Shown here: piece by piece, positions 8,729-16,934 of the stretch | How positions within the stretch are numbered: position 1 is the first letter of the stretch | Layout of the letters: each line of letters begins with the position of its first letter | Source: Azospirillum sp. | Lineage (GTDB): Bacteria; Pseudomonadota; Alphaproteobacteria; Azospirillales; Azospirillaceae | DNA: 39,519 bases | NCBI GenBank assembly: GCA_016124535.1 | Contig: WGNK01000024.1 | Span: 1-39,519, forward strand | Direction of reading: 5' to 3' | Notes under the pieces: model-generated | What the model was told of the DNA's origin: nothing | Databases searched by the model: none | Seen by the model: the letters and a program-made list of their open reading frames with translations, nothing else | Position numbers and translations under genes: made by a program

Positions 8729-9856
8729 CTAGTCGACCGTCTCCTCGCCGCCCCACAACGCGATCACGTCGCGGACCGCCGGCGACAGCGTGGCCTGGGC
8801 GTCGAAGCCGATGGCATTGTCCAGGCAGAGGCGGCGCAGGTCCTTGAAACGGCCGAGCCGGAACAGGCATTCGGCGTACCACAGCAAGACGCCACGATCG
8901 CCGTCGGCGCCGACCAGCGGCTCCAGACAGTCCGCCGCCTCCGCAGCCTGGTCCAGACGCAGCAGCAGCCGGCCGAGCGACAGGCGGACCTGGCGGTCGT
9001 CGGGGGCCAGCGCCCGGCAGCGCCGGTAGCTGGCCAGCGCCTGCTGGCGCACCTCCTCCTCGCGTGCCGCGTCGAGCAGACCGGCGAAAGCGTAGTCGTC
9101 GAGGTGGCGCGCCAGGGCCAGCTGCGCCGGCAGGCTGCTGGCGTGGCTGCAGGCCGTGCCGTCCAGGCGCAGCCACTGGCCGACGAAGGCGTGCTCGACC
9201 CGGGCTGCCGCCGTCGCCGCCTGTACCCGCACCGACGGGTCGGCATCGATCAGCGCCAGCTTCAGCGCCGGCGTGAACACCGGCTTGAAATGGCGCGCGA
9301 CCAGGGCAATCACCGCCTGTTTTTGACCGGTGGTACCCACCGCCATGATATCGGTGAAGGATTCCGCCGCCGAGAGATGGGATTGTTCGCGGCCGGAGAC
9401 GATCAGTTCGTAGAGCGCCTGGGCCGGTGCGACCTCGCTTTCGGGGAACAGCGAGAGATACCATTCACGGAAGCTGGTCGAAAAATTCTGGAAGACGCCG
9501 TAGAGCACGGCGGTCATCACGGTTGCGGCGGCGCCGACCGGCCCCATCGCGGCGATGGTCAGCGTCAGCAGACCGGCCAGCCGCTGGTCGCGTCCGCGTG
9601 CGCCGCAGGTCCAGGCCCACCGCCCGAGCCCGGCGGCCACGCCCAGATGGCCGGCAGCGGCCAGGATTGCCGGCTCGATTTCTAATGGGGGATCGACAGC
9701 ACCGAACAGTACCAGCGCCAGCCAGGCTTCGGCGGCACCGGCAAGGGTCGCGGCGGCTAGCAGTTCCAGGGCGGCGAAGACGGTAAATTCGGCGGGGCGT
9801 CGCCCGGCGGTGGTCTCGCTGCCGGCAGCGTCGGCGGCGGTACTCTCCGCGGCCAT
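8729..9856 (-). CDS. pelE: PelE-like inner-membrane protein of Pel polysaccharide synthesis
   Basis: 375 residues. Three hydrophobic segments lie at about 24-53, 62-80 and 92-119. Then comes a soluble part with FTDIMAVGTTGQKQAVIALV and PALKLALIDADPSVRVQAA, as I recall for the PelE family, and C-terminal TPR-like repeats (about 260-345). In Pseudomonas, PelD, PelE and PelG form the inner-membrane complex that works with the PelF glycosyltransferase to make and export cationic Pel exopolysaccharide. I chose ATG 9856, two bases after the pelD stop, which implies translational coupling; the frame is open much further upstream inside pelD but that part is shadow. Last gene of the operon: pelF and pelG do not follow. 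Confidence 0.75.
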   Translation of the reverse strand: MAAESTAADAAGSETTAGRRPAEFTVFAALELLAAATLAGAAEAWLALVLFGAVDPPLEIEPAILAAAGHLGVAAGLGRWAWTCGARGRDQRLAGLLTLTIAAMGPVGAAATVMTAVLYGVFQNFSTSFREWYLSLFPESEVAPAQALYELIVSGREQSHLSAAESFTDIMAVGTTGQKQAVIALVARHFKPVFTPALKLALIDADPSVRVQAATAAARVEHAFVGQWLRLDGTACSHASSLPAQLALARHLDDYAFAGLLDAAREEEVRQQALASYRRCRALAPDDRQVRLSLGRLLLRLDQAAEAADCLEPLVGADGDRGVLLWYAECLFRLGRFKDLRRLCLDNAIGFDAQATLSPAVRDVIALWGGEETVD

Positions 9857-9858
9857 GC

Positions 9859-11229
9859 TCAAGCGTCCCCCGCAACGTGCTCGGCGGCGAACTCGATGGC
9901 CAGGTCTTCCATGCCTGCGGGCAGTTTGCCGCGCACCGCGGCTTCCAGCTTGCCGGCAACGACCTGCGCCCGGTCCAGGCCGGTGGCCGGCAGCACCACC
10001 CCGACGGATTGGCCCTGGTGGCCGTAGTCGAATGCGAGGTCGGTATCGCGCAGAGTCTCGCGCACCGCAGCACCGATCACCGCGGCGACTTCGCGGCGCT
10101 GGTCGCTGGAATAGCGCGCCAGATTGGTTGGCCGGATCACGATCGTCGAAGTCTCGAAGCCCAGGCGCTCGCCAAGTCTGGCCAGAAACCGGGCCTGGCG
10201 CGAGAAGAAGTAGGAGGTATAGAGCCCCTCCTCGTTGACCAGGCTGGTCTGATTGGCGCGCTGGAAGGCGCGGGCCTGGGCCAGGGCGGTGCCGACCCAT
10301 TGGCACAGGATGCGAAAATTTTCGATGGTCGCGAGATTGAGGTCCATGAAGGCGAGCTGCTCGATCTTGACCATGCCGACCACCTCGCCGGTGTCGCTGC
10401 TGACCAGGGGGCCGGCGAGCAGCCCCTCGCCGCGCAGGATGCGCTCGTCCTCGACCTGGGCGACGCAGAGCTGGCGCTGGCGCCCGATCACCGCTTCGAA
10501 CAGGGTCGAGCCGGCACCGAACCAGCGGGCGTAGCTGTCCTCCTCGTCCCAGCCCTCGCTGGTCACCGATTCCAGGATGTCGTTGTTGAGCAGGAACAGC
10601 GAGAACTTGTCCGGCTTCATCACCGAGCGCACCAGGTCCGCGACCCCGAGCATGACCTCGCCCTCGTCGAGCTTGTCGATCGCGCGCGCCGCCTCATAGA
10701 GCGTGAACACCGTGCGTATCTGGCCGGCGACCCGAGCCTCCAGACTGTCCTTGACTTGCTTCAGCTGCTGGTAGGATTGGGTGATCGCGGCGGCTTCGCG
10801 GCGGGCGTCGTCGAGGGCGGCGCGCAGCTGTTCGCGCTCGCCCAGGTGACGCAGGCGCAACTCGCCGAGCAGGACCGCCGAAACCAGCCACAGCAGGGGC
10901 AGGAAGCTGACCTGGAACAGATACTGATAGAGATCCTGCGAAAGCGTCGGCTCGGGCAGATTGCCGATCCGCAAGGCCGCGGTGGCCGCGAGCGCCGCCA
11001 CCACGCCGGCGCCGGTGCCGTATTGCACCGCCAGCAGCAGCACCGGGGCCCAGAACGGGTGCGGCTCGATCCCGGCAAAGCGCTGGCCGTCCAGCCACAG
11101 GACGTCAAGCGCAAAGGCGAGACCAAAGAACAGCGCCAGTTCGACCACGGCGACCGGCCGCAGACCGAGCCAGCCCGGAGGCCCCGGCCGCTGAGGCGCC
11201 GGGGCGGGCGGCGAGACTGGTCCGGCCAT
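9859..11229 (-). CDS. pelD: PelD-like c-di-GMP receptor of Pel polysaccharide synthesis
   Basis: 456 residues. N-terminal membrane region with segments near 26-46, 60-87 and 103-122, a coiled-coil stalk (about 124-170), a GAF domain (about 180-320) and a degenerate GGDEF domain. The I-site RxxD is intact (Arg394, Asp397) and the expected spacing leads to GHQGQ (403-407) in place of GGDEF. It should therefore bind cyclic di-GMP without making it, as Pseudomonas PelD does to switch on Pel synthesis after translation. It sits between the pelC-like and pelE-like genes in the canonical order. ATG 11229 is 21 bases after the pelC stop. Confidence 0.85.
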   Translation of the reverse strand: MAGPVSPPAPAPQRPGPPGWLGLRPVAVVELALFFGLAFALDVLWLDGQRFAGIEPHPFWAPVLLLAVQYGTGAGVVAALAATAALRIGNLPEPTLSQDLYQYLFQVSFLPLLWLVSAVLLGELRLRHLGEREQLRAALDDARREAAAITQSYQQLKQVKDSLEARVAGQIRTVFTLYEAARAIDKLDEGEVMLGVADLVRSVMKPDKFSLFLLNNDILESVTSEGWDEEDSYARWFGAGSTLFEAVIGRQRQLCVAQVEDERILRGEGLLAGPLVSSDTGEVVGMVKIEQLAFMDLNLATIENFRILCQWVGTALAQARAFQRANQTSLVNEEGLYTSYFFSRQARFLARLGERLGFETSTIVIRPTNLARYSSDQRREVAAVIGAAVRETLRDTDLAFDYGHQGQSVGVVLPATGLDRAQVVAGKLEAAVRGKLPAGMEDLAIEFAAEHVAGDA

Positions 11230-11250
11230 CGGGCGGGTGCTCCGCTACCG

Positions 11251-11883
11251 TCACTGCACGGCTTTGGCCAGGCTTTCGACCATACGCCCGACCACCTGCT
11301 GGGCGACCGCGTTGACGCTCTGGCGGGTGAACGGCGAGGCACCGACCTGGCTGTCGCTGGCCGCCCAGACCACGGCGCCGTCGCGGGCGCGCACCAGCCG
11401 GGCGGTGACCCCGACCGCCGGTTCCTCGCGCAGGCCGTGCTGGTAGCCGAATTCCGAGACGCTGCCGACCATCACCGCATCGACCCCGAGTTTGCGTGCG
11501 GCTTCAGCGGCATAGGAGGTTTCGCTCAACCGCTCGACATCGATCTTCGCGCCGGCCAACAGGTTGCGCGCCTTGGTCGGCTCCATCTGAGCCAGCCGCC
11601 CCTGGCGGTAGAGCTCGGTACTGATCAGGTCGGCGGCGATCAGACCGGCATTCTGGTGGCTGGTCAGGTTCTCCAGCGGCAGAACCGCCACCGTGGCGTT
11701 GGCGCCGAGCCCGCCCGCCGCCGCCACGAACACCCGGCTCTCGCCGCCGCCGAAGGCGCAGGCCGCAAGTGTCGCCGCGCCCAAGAGCACGCCGAACAGC
11801 CTCGCCGCGGCTGAGAACACACCGGCCGGCCTTGCCGGCTGCGGCGGGCGCCGCCCGGTGCTGGCGATCGCGGTATCCGTCAT
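11251..11883 (-). CDS. pelC: PelC-like outer-membrane lipoprotein
   Basis: 210 residues with an N-terminal signal ending in lipobox LAAC, Cys42 being the lipidation site. The body has the CsgG/PelC-like fold pattern: VAVLPLENLT, then AVMVGSVSEFGYQHGL and EEPAVGVTARLV, closely resembling the Pseudomonas PelC segment GSVEEWRYK...GEPAVGV. PelC forms a dodecameric periplasmic ring under the PelB channel and funnels the polymer out. The start at ATG 11883 is supported by GGAGG nine bases upstream; the longer frame to 12027 overlaps the pelB-like gene. The gap to that gene is 28 bases. Confidence 0.8.
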   Translation of the reverse strand: MTDTAIASTGRRPPQPARPAGVFSAAARLFGVLLGAATLAACAFGGGESRVFVAAAGGLGANATVAVLPLENLTSHQNAGLIAADLISTELYRQGRLAQMEPTKARNLLAGAKIDVERLSETSYAAEAARKLGVDAVMVGSVSEFGYQHGLREEPAVGVTARLVRARDGAVVWAASDSQVGASPFTRQSVNAVAQQVVGRMVESLAKAVQ

Positions 11884-11911
11884 CGTCGCGTTCCTCCGGT
11901 CCTTCGCGTGA

Positions 11912-13486
11912 TCAATAGCGCCAGTTGACATAGCCGCCATAGCTTTCGACGACGTTGCTGCTGCCGCGCGCCGTGCTGCTGGCCTGGCTGGCCTTGACGC
12001 CGATCTCCAGATCGGCGAGTGGTTCATAAGTCAGGAACAGCGCCAGATAGGGCGCACCCTCGTTCCGCCGGTCATAGGCATAACCGGCGGCCAGACGCCA
12101 GCGCAGATAGTCGGTCAGGTCGTCGTCGAGCGACAGCTGTCCGGTATGGACCTCGCGGGTGGTCAGCGGCAACGGGGCGAACGGGGTCGATTGCGCGGTG
12201 CCGTCGGGGCCGGGCTCGCGCACGCTGCGCTCTGCCCGCCCGCCGAGATACTCGGCATCGAGCAGATAGGTCAGCGCCGCGCGCGGGGCCAGGGGCAAGC
12301 CGAACAGCGCGAATGACCAGCTGAGGAAGCCTTCGCCGCTGACGCTCCCAGCGGCATCGGCGGCATCGCCGACGCCATAGCGGTTGATCGCGATCCCCAG
12401 CCCGCCGGTCCAGGCGTGCGACCAGCGCAGCTCCCGGTACAGACCGAAACGGTCGCGGCGGCCGCGGTCGACCACGCCTTCGACGAAAGTCAACTGGGGC
12501 TCGTGCCAGGCGACCATGGCGCGGGTTTCTTCGCCGGGGCTGCCGAAGCCGTGGCTGATTCCGGCCCCGGTCACGCCGCGGGCCAGGAACAGGCTGGCGC
12601 TGGTTTGCTCCTGTGCCGGCCAGTCATGGACCAGGCTGAGGCGCGCGCTTTGCCGGTCGGTATCGAGCGGCCGCAACACGCCGTCGGTCCGGCGCAGCTG
12701 GTCGATGCGCACCCGGCGGTGTTCCAGCTGGTAACGAAAACTGGTGTCGCTCGCCGGAGCATCGGATTGTCCGGACAGCCGGGTAATTTGCTGTCGGTCG
12801 GCCTGCTGGACCGCGACGATTTCGTGCTCCAGGCGGGCTTGGTCGCCGTGCTCGTGAAGCAGCCGGGCCCGGGCTTCCGCCGATGCGGCGTCGTCGGGGC
12901 TCTGGGCCAATATCCGGCCATGGGATTCGGCCGCTTGACGCCAGCGGCCCTGCTGTTCCTCGGCTTGGGCGAGCAACCGAAGCGCCTCGATGTCGTTCGG
13001 GGTCTGGTCGAGCACGGGCTGCACACCGATCCGCGCCGCCGCGGGGGCATCAGCTTCGAGCCATTGCGACGCGCGCACCAGCGCGAGCCGCCGACGGGCC
13101 AGAGATTCGGCCGCTTGGGTTTCCGCCGTCGGCGGACCGACGGTGAACAGCACGCGCACGCCGTCAGGGCGGGCGCGAATGGTGGCGGCGACATTGCCCG
13201 CCAAGGTCAGCAGCAGGCTGTCGTAGCCATATTGAACATTGTCGATCCAGCCGGGCAGGCGGTGGGCGATCTCCTCCAGGGCGACCGGGCCGAACGGACG
13301 GCTGAAGAATAAAGTCAGTCCGCGACCATCCAGAATATGCTCGGCCTGGACTGGCCCCGGCCAGACCAAGTCGATTTGCGCGCCCACCGGCCCCTTGATG
13401 CTTTCGATACGGACGTCACATAGAGCCGCGATCGGACAGAGTCCGCCGACCAACCCGAACAGGAGTATAACAAGTCCAGGCTTCAT
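11912..13486 (-). CDS. pelB: Short PelB-like TPR plus beta-barrel export porin
   Basis: 524 residues. Signal peptide (about 1-24), a beta-rich N-terminal section, a TPR stretch (about 135-235, e.g. DIEALRLLAQAEEQQGRWRQA) and a C-terminal half of alternating amphipathic strands ending in the aromatic residue of NWRY, as expected for an outer-membrane barrel. Pseudomonas PelB is about 1190 residues with many more TPRs, so this is a reduced version. Position directly upstream of pelC, pelD and pelE-like genes is the main argument for its identity. The name is less certain than for PelC and PelD because sequence resemblance is weaker. It could be called a TPR-barrel exopolysaccharide porin. Confidence 0.65.
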   Translation of the reverse strand: MKPGLVILLFGLVGGLCPIAALCDVRIESIKGPVGAQIDLVWPGPVQAEHILDGRGLTLFFSRPFGPVALEEIAHRLPGWIDNVQYGYDSLLLTLAGNVAATIRARPDGVRVLFTVGPPTAETQAAESLARRRLALVRASQWLEADAPAAARIGVQPVLDQTPNDIEALRLLAQAEEQQGRWRQAAESHGRILAQSPDDAASAEARARLLHEHGDQARLEHEIVAVQQADRQQITRLSGQSDAPASDTSFRYQLEHRRVRIDQLRRTDGVLRPLDTDRQSARLSLVHDWPAQEQTSASLFLARGVTGAGISHGFGSPGEETRAMVAWHEPQLTFVEGVVDRGRRDRFGLYRELRWSHAWTGGLGIAINRYGVGDAADAAGSVSGEGFLSWSFALFGLPLAPRAALTYLLDAEYLGGRAERSVREPGPDGTAQSTPFAPLPLTTREVHTGQLSLDDDLTDYLRWRLAAGYAYDRRNEGAPYLALFLTYEPLADLEIGVKASQASSTARGSSNVVESYGGYVNWRY

Positions 13487-13872
13487 GATCTTACAACACG
13501 CGATTCGAGAATGCCGTCACTCGCTCTTGCTTGGAATCCAGATAGGCGGCGAGCCAGTACCGCCGTTGATCAGTTGCCCGCATCCAGATTCCATTGGTCG
13601 AAAGATAATGGCTTGTTCGAATCTATGGCGAATCGGCTGTCAATCGAAATATTCTTGGAACCGGCTAAGTGCAGCGCTTTCCGAAATGGCGATGCACTGC
13701 CTCAACAGTTTTGAGGGATTTGACCGCCCGTTCGGCCCGAACTGCGGCTGTCGCCAATGGCGCGGCAGGGGATTGTTGCGGTGCCGCTCATCCCGCCGGC
13801 GGGTCGACCCGCGGGCACCGCATGTGTCATCGTCGAACGAACCTCAAGCGCCCCCTTGCGCTTGCCCGTCGT
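13487..13872. other. Intergenic region upstream of the pel-like operon
   Basis: 386 bases without a convincing gene. The half next to the pelB-like start (about 13490-13720) is visibly richer in A/T than its surroundings and should contain the operon promoter, though I cannot name -35/-10 boxes with confidence. Near 13792-13812 two overlapping palindromes (CCCGCCGGCGGG and GCGGGTCGACCCGC) may form alternative hairpins downstream of the minus-strand GFA gene. No pelA homologue is present here. Confidence 0.5.
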
Positions 13873-14322
13873 TCATTCGGTTGGCCGGCCGGCCTCGACC
13901 TTTGGCGGCACGCCGTCGGGCATTTCGGCAAAGCGGGGAAGGCTGGGGTCGATCACGTCCCAAGTCGGCGCTCGACTGGCAAATACCACCATTTGCGGGT
14001 GCACGATCTCGGGGTCGTCCAGGGCTGAGGCGCGCGGGAACACCATGCCTGGCATCGCCGCGTTCCGGGAATAGATCGCTGCACCACAAGTCGGACAAAA
14101 GCCGCGGCTGATCAGGTTTCCGCTGTTGGCGGGGCGGGTGTAGAATCTGACTTCGCCCTCGATCGTGAAGGCGTTTTCCGGGATGATGAGATGGGTGCAG
14201 TGACCGGTTCCGCTCGACTTGCGGCAATCGATACAGTGACAATGACCCGCCATTTGCGGGGCTGCGGCGCTGTGGAAGCGGACCCCGCCGCACAGGCAGC
14301 CGCCGGAAAATCCCTCAGTCAT
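13873..14322 (-). CDS. GFA-family zinc protein (formaldehyde-activating enzyme/CENP-V fold)
   Basis: 149 residues. The cysteine pattern of the family is complete: GGCLCGGVRF at the start, GHCHCIDCRKSSG (structural zinc site), and FCPTCGAAIYSRN. It belongs to the CENP-V/GFA fold. Only some members bind glutathione and their physiological reactions are mostly unknown, so no substrate is proposed. I chose ATG 14322 because GGGGAG lies 7 bases upstream; an earlier ATG at 14346 lacks this. It is divergent from the HxlR regulator at 14421, with a perfect palindrome between them, so it is the likely target of that regulator. Confidence 0.85.
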   Translation of the reverse strand: MTEGFSGGCLCGGVRFHSAAAPQMAGHCHCIDCRKSSGTGHCTHLIIPENAFTIEGEVRFYTRPANSGNLISRGFCPTCGAAIYSRNAAMPGMVFPRASALDDPEIVHPQMVVFASRAPTWDVIDPSLPRFAEMPDGVPPKVEAGRPTE

Positions 14323-14358
14323 TGTCGTCTCCCCACACCCGGTCATCCTCTTCCCTTG

Positions 14359-14387
14359 AACCTATGCCGCTTCGTAGTGACTTGCAA
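14359..14387 (-). promoter_or_regulatory. Candidate promoter of the GFA-family gene
   Basis: On the minus strand TTGCAA (14382-14387), 17 bases and TAGGTT (14359-14364) resemble a sigma-70 promoter, about 37 bases before the ATG. The -35 box lies inside the palindrome at 14378-14398, so bound regulator would block it. Confidence 0.35.
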
Positions 14388-14398
14388 GTTGCAAGTCA
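14378..14398. promoter_or_regulatory. Perfect 21-bp palindrome, likely HxlR operator
   Basis: Arms TGACTTGCAA and TTGCAAGTCA flank a single central base, with no mismatch. It sits midway between the divergent GFA-family and HxlR starts. Winged-helix HxlR dimers bind inverted repeats of this kind, often with an ACTT half-site, in the promoter they share with a divergent target. The operator role is inferred. Confidence 0.6.
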
Positions 14399-14420
14399 CA
14401 AGAAAAGGAGCCGTGGCGCG

Positions 14421-14792
14421 ATGACCGAGGCCAAGAGATCGGGCCGGCGTTCCGGGTGTCCGATCGCGACCACGCTGGAGATTGTCGGCGATCGCTGGAC
14501 CCTGGTGATTCTGCGCGACATGCTGACCGGCAAGACGCGATTTTCCCAGTTCCTCGACTCGCCGGAAAAAATCACCACCAATATTTTGACCGACCGGCTG
14601 GCGCTGATGGAGCGCGAGGGGCTGGTTCGGAAAATCCCCTACCAATTGCGCCCGCAGCGCTTTGAGTATTCTCTAACCGACAAGGGCGAAGCCCTGTTCC
14701 CGGTGGTTCAGGAGATGTGCCGCTGGGCCAACCGGTTTATGGGGGACACCTGGAGGCCGCCGGAGAGTTTCATGGCCAGACGTTCGGCCTGA
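14421..14792 (+). CDS. HxlR-family transcriptional regulator
   Basis: 123-residue winged-helix DNA-binding protein. Family features: an early cysteine in GCPIATTLEIVGDRWTLVILRD (here split: GCPIATTLEIVGDRWT, then LVILRD), the recognition region ending in KITTNILTDRLALMEREGLV, and the wing YSLTDKGEALFPVV. Cys-containing HxlR members often sense aldehydes, quinones or hypochlorite through that N-terminal cysteine. Here the divergent neighbour is a GFA-family gene, which makes reactive aldehyde sensing an attractive but unproven idea. AAAGGAG stands 10 bases before ATG 14421; the frame extends upstream to 14322 but would run through the operator. Confidence 0.88.
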   Translation: MTEAKRSGRRSGCPIATTLEIVGDRWTLVILRDMLTGKTRFSQFLDSPEKITTNILTDRLALMEREGLVRKIPYQLRPQRFEYSLTDKGEALFPVVQEMCRWANRFMGDTWRPPESFMARRSA

Positions 14793-14812
14793 TCGCACCG
14801 GCTGGCGATGGG

Positions 14813-15127
14813 TGGTGCGGGCGGAGGGATTCGAACCCTCACGGGCTGTCGCCCAACGGATTTTCGTACCAGCTACGGCTTTCGCCGCCGCCACCGAGGC
14901 GTTTGTGGTCTGGACTATCCCTTCACCTTAACCACGGGCTTCAGGCGCCGTGGTCTTAGGTGCTGCCCGTCTAGTCTCTACACCGTCCCGCCCTGGTGTC
15001 CGCGGCGGGCTTGGCTCGGGATTGCCAGTCAAGGTTTCCCCGAATTTGGGCAGTTCTACTCTCCCGGTTTCCCGGAAGGCACTCAACTTGTTTAAGTCCG
15101 TTGCGTCTACCGTTCCGCCACGCCCGC
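14813..15127 (-). tRNA. tRNA-Leu(UAA), interrupted by a group I intron
   Basis: Read on the minus strand, the 5' exon is 15127-15094 and the 3' exon 14864-14813. The acceptor stem GCGGGCG / CGCCCGC pairs perfectly, then discriminator A and an encoded CCA (14815-14813). The D-arm contains GGTAGA, the anticodon stem is ACGGA / TCCGT, a long variable arm (GGGC / GCCC) follows, and the T-arm is GAGGG TTCGAAT CCCTC. After removal of 229 bases the loop reads CTTAAAA, giving anticodon UAA. The long variable arm and anticodon make the leucine assignment secure. Confidence 0.93.
14865..15093 (-). ncRNA. Group I intron in the tRNA-Leu(UAA) anticodon loop
   Basis: A 229-nt insertion lies between U34 and A35, the same position as the classical cyanobacterial and plastid trnL intron. 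The preceding exon base is U and the last intron base is G, as group I splicing requires. An internal guide GAGU can pair with exon ACUU, leaving the U.G pair at the splice site. The core is recognisable: GGGAAACCTTGACTGGCAAT and CCCGAGCCAAGCC (P3-P6 region), AGAGACTAGACGGG with a matching GATAGTCC (P7 strands), and GCGAAAGCCGTAGCTGG near the 3' end. These closely resemble the Anabaena intron, subgroup IC3. No homing endonuclease is encoded. Confidence 0.92.
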
Positions 15128-15198
15128 TGGATCGCCGATAACCCCGGCACCGGCTGTTGCGACCGGCCGGCGGAAGTTTGCCGGCCGTGGCCGCCTTG

Positions 15199-15705
15199 TC
15201 AAGGTGCGGCGGTGTCGCGCTGCGCGGTCTTCGCCGTGGTGGCGGCGCAACGTTCCGAGAATTCAGCCGGCGCGCGCCGCCAATGCTGGCTTCGCCCGAG
15301 CAGCGGCAGCAAGACATAGCCCCGCAGCTTTAAAGTGGAATTATTCTCAAGCATGAATCGCGCGCTGTAGGTTTGCCCATCCTCCGGGTTGTAGATCGTC
15401 CCTTCGTGGTTCAGCTTGTCCTCGCTCGGCACGAAGTTCTGCAAGATCACCAGGCCGCATAGCGGCCTTTGGCGCAGTGCCGGGTCGGGGTTGTGGAGGT
15501 CGACCGGCGGCCCGACCGCCCCTGGCGGCGGCTCGCTCTCGTCGATCCACACCAGGCGACCGCACAGCTTGTCGCCGCAGGCAAAAATCTCGACGGCGCC
15601 CTGGTTGTCTTCGGTCAACCAGACGCCGAGCGGCGAGGCGGCGCTGGTGGTGGCTGCGGCCATGGCTCCCGCCACCGCCAGCAAGATCGGGAAGAGATGA
15701 CGCAT
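15199..15705 (-). CDS. Secreted DUF2147-family protein
   Basis: 168 residues with an N-terminal signal peptide (cleavage expected near residue 23, after TTSAAS). The mature domain fits DUF2147/COG4731: SPLGVWLTEDNQGAVEIFACGDKLCGRLVW at the start (seen as PLGVWLTEDNQGAVEIF and then CGDKLCGRLVW), the middle IYNPEDGQTYSARF and the C-terminal LKLRGYVLLPLLGRSQHW. Two cysteines in ACGDKLCG could form a disulfide. The family is a periplasmic calycin-like beta-barrel of unknown function. It starts 23 bases after the LhgO-like gene and is likely cotranscribed with it. Confidence 0.82.
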   Translation of the reverse strand: MRHLFPILLAVAGAMAAATTSAASPLGVWLTEDNQGAVEIFACGDKLCGRLVWIDESEPPPGAVGPPVDLHNPDPALRQRPLCGLVILQNFVPSEDKLNHEGTIYNPEDGQTYSARFMLENNSTLKLRGYVLLPLLGRSQHWRRAPAEFSERCAATTAKTAQRDTAAP

Positions 15706-15728
15706 GGCGGCTCAGTTTTTAGGGTCGG

Positions 15729-16844
15729 TCATGGATCGGCGGTATCGATCACCGCCGCAACCTGGTCGGCGATCGCCAGCGACGAGGTCAGCCCCGGCGA
15801 CTCGATGCCATAGAGATTGACCAGGCCGGGAACACCATGGACTTGCGGTCCCTGGATCACGAAATCGGCGAGCCCGCCGCCCGGTCCGACCAGTTTGGGC
15901 CGGATTCCGGCATAGGCCGGCACCAGCGCGCCGTCGGGCAGGCCCGGCCAATAGCGGCGGATCGAGGCGTAGAAGCCATCGGCCCGGCGGGGGTCTACGC
16001 TGTACTCGATGGCGTCGGTCCATTCGACATCGGGGCCGAAGCGCGCCTGACCGGCCAGGTCGAGGGTGATGTGGACGCCGATGCCGCCGTCTTCGGGCAT
16101 CGGATAGACCAGGCGGCGGAACGGGACCCGGCAACCGCTCAGTGCATAGTAGTTGCCCTTGGCCAGGGTCAAAGCCGGCACCGTCGCCGGATCGAGGCCG
16201 TCGAGCCGGGCTGCCAGGTCCTGGGCGTGCAGACCGCCGCAATTGACCAGCACGGAACAGGCGAGCCGGGTCGGCTCGGCGCCGCCGACAAAGATTTCGT
16301 GGCCACGCGGCCCGACCCGGCCGCCGGTCGCCGGGGACTTGAAGGCGATGGCGGCGCCGTGGTCCTCGGCGTCCCCCTGGAGCGCCAGCATCAGGCCGTG
16401 GCTGTCGACGATTCCGGTCGAGGGCGACAGCAGCGCCTCCTCGCAGACCAACTCAGGTTCCAGGGCACGGGCTTCGGCGGCGCTCAGCCAGACCAGGTCG
16501 TGGACGCCGTTGAGGCCGGCCTGGCGGTGATAGGCGACCAGCTTGGCATGATGGGCCGGCTCGGTCGCGACCAGCAGCTTGGTCAGGCGCTGGAACGCGA
16601 CGCCGCGGCTGAGGCAAAAATCGTAGAGCAGCGCCTTGCCGGCGACGCACAACCGGGCCTTGAGGCTGCCGGTCGGGTAATAGAGGCCGGCGTGAATCAC
16701 CTCGGAATTTCGTGAGCTGGTGCCGGTGCCGATCGCCGCCGCCTGCTCCAGCACCACCACTTCACGGCCCGCCAGGGCGAGCCGGCGCGCGACCGCCAGC
16801 CCGACGACGCCCGCGCCCACCACCACGCACTCAACCCGATCCAT
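15729..16844 (-). CDS. FAD-dependent oxidoreductase, LhgO/DAO type
   Basis: 371 residues with an N-terminal dinucleotide-binding motif [20 protein letters not shown] and a [19 protein letters not shown] segment characteristic of L-2-hydroxyglutarate oxidase/dehydrogenase-like DAO proteins. The C-terminal half keeps [10 protein letters not shown] and [21 protein letters not shown]. Members oxidise 2-hydroxy acids, passing electrons to oxygen or the quinone pool; the substrate here is inferred only from resemblance. I chose ATG 16844, where the nucleotide-binding fold begins directly; the longer frame to 16916 adds an unlikely extension. The downstream DUF2147 gene lies in the same direction. 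Confidence 0.82.
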   Translation of the reverse strand: MDRVECVVVGAGVVGLAVARRLALAGREVVVLEQAAAIGTGTSSRNSEVIHAGLYYPTGSLKARLCVAGKALLYDFCLSRGVAFQRLTKLLVATEPAHHAKLVAYHRQAGLNGVHDLVWLSAAEARALEPELVCEEALLSPSTGIVDSHGLMLALQGDAEDHGAAIAFKSPATGGRVGPRGHEIFVGGAEPTRLACSVLVNCGGLHAQDLAARLDGLDPATVPALTLAKGNYYALSGCRVPFRRLVYPMPEDGGIGVHITLDLAGQARFGPDVEWTDAIEYSVDPRRADGFYASIRRYWPGLPDGALVPAYAGIRPKLVGPGGGLADFVIQGPQVHGVPGLVNLYGIESPGLTSSLAIADQVAAVIDTADP

Positions 16845-16934
16845 CGACCCGCCCCATCCCGACTTGGCGGCGGAACGGTATCTCAGATGCTGCGTCGCGG
16901 CAACCGCCGAGCGCACCGGCTCAGGCTCGGCCGC

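Noticed and set aside
9877..11814. 645-codon plus-strand frame opposite pelD and pelC
   Set aside because: Its composition (His/Gln/Asp/Gly-rich) is typical of antisense translation; the minus strand carries lipobox, GAF and I-site motifs.
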